From Phycisphaerae bacterium (GTDB lineage Bacteria; Planctomycetota; Phycisphaerae; UBA1845), in NCBI GenBank assembly GCA_021604825.1, contig BQJS01000066.1, forward strand, positions 1 to 21,989: a stretch of 21,989 nucleotides of DNA, written 5' to 3'. Positions 21,797 to 21,989 of the stretch are shown in pieces. Under the pieces are notes generated by a model that searched no databases, was not told the origin of the DNA, and saw only the letters and a list, made by a program, of their open reading frames with translations. Every line of letters starts with the position of its first letter. The stretch's first letter is position 1. The position numbers and the translations under genes are program-made.

Positions 21797-21989
21797 CTAG
21801 CTCTTTGCGGCAGCGATGAATGCGTCGGCGAGCGCTCGGTCAACCGGCAAACTGATATCGCCATTTGGCTTCAGCGCCGACCCAACGATCGCTCCATCCA
21901 CCATCGACAACAGATTCGCAATCGTATCCTTCGTCGCCCCACTTCCGATGTAAACAGGCTTATCAGGAACCGCACGTTTGACATTCGAT
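21797..21989 (-). CDS. BtpA/SgcQ family protein, C-terminal fragment (N-terminus outside window)
   Basis: The last 63 residues and stop codon of a gene entering from the right edge. The sequence KPVYIGSGATKDTIANLL, then SMVDGAIVGSALKPNGD with ISLPVDRALADAFIAAAK, is the TIM-barrel C-terminus of the BtpA/SgcQ family: the IGSG phosphate-type loop, ADGxIVGSxLKxxGD and a closing VD...F helix. BtpA was named for photosystem I biogenesis in cyanobacteria, but most bacterial members have no established function and are thought to be barrel enzymes acting on phosphorylated compounds. Here photosynthesis is not implied. Confidence 0.8.
   Translation of the reverse strand, partial: SNVKRAVPDKPVYIGSGATKDTIANLLSMVDGAIVGSALKPNGDISLPVDRALADAFIAAAKS

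Overview
The window looks like a chromosomal housekeeping stretch from a bacterium of the Planctomycetota (possibly Phycisphaerae-like). This is inferred from gene content and style, not from any marker RNA: moderately high GC, frequent TTG/GTG starts, secreted HEAT and PQQ-propeller proteins, a UbiX/UbiA/UbiE quinone cluster, and many GTAG-headed palindromic repeats between genes. No phage, insertion-sequence transposase, CRISPR array, tRNA or rRNA was seen.

Layout. At 1-2084 two minus-strand genes encode exported proteins: a family 5 solute-binding protein running off the left edge and a HEAT-like secreted protein. A divergent control region with a good promoter on each strand leads to rex (2336-2977, plus). 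A palindrome-rich spacer precedes a stand-alone PilZ protein (3391-3753, plus). The GTPase gene der and tyrS follow on the minus strand, separated by a 156-bp inverted-repeat element. A lipoprotein with 11 Sel1 repeats (7150-8631, plus) converges on a CPBP membrane protease gene (minus), which is divergent from trpC (plus). The trpC end is followed by three stacked intergenic repeat families. A compact minus-strand operon then reads ribH-nusB-ftsY-cysteine desulfurase (13718 down to 10730). A PQQ-propeller protein (plus) ends in a repeat pair and a clear intrinsic terminator. A second minus-strand operon reads ubiE/menG, a membrane-TPR protein, ubiX, ubiA (19659 down to 15374), with ATGA and TTGA overlaps. 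Upstream of it lie a superoxide dismutase gene with its own terminator, a divergent S66 LD-carboxypeptidase-like gene, a repeat pair and the 3' end of a BtpA-family gene.

How the parts fit. Rex (NADH/NAD+ sensing), superoxide dismutase and the quinone operon suggest respiratory and redox functions, but no shared regulation is visible. The UbiX/UbiA/UbiE trio would supply prenylation, cofactor-assisted decarboxylation and methylation for a quinone; in this lineage a futalosine-route menaquinone is plausible.

The least explained features are (i) families of REP/BIME-like repeats that share one architecture (4-nt head, 7-8 bp stem, 3-nt loop, inverted pair) but differ in stem sequence, and (ii) the roughly 629-residue membrane-TPR protein locked by overlap into the quinone operon. 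Several gene starts have been moved inward from the longest reading frame, with reasons given in each entry.
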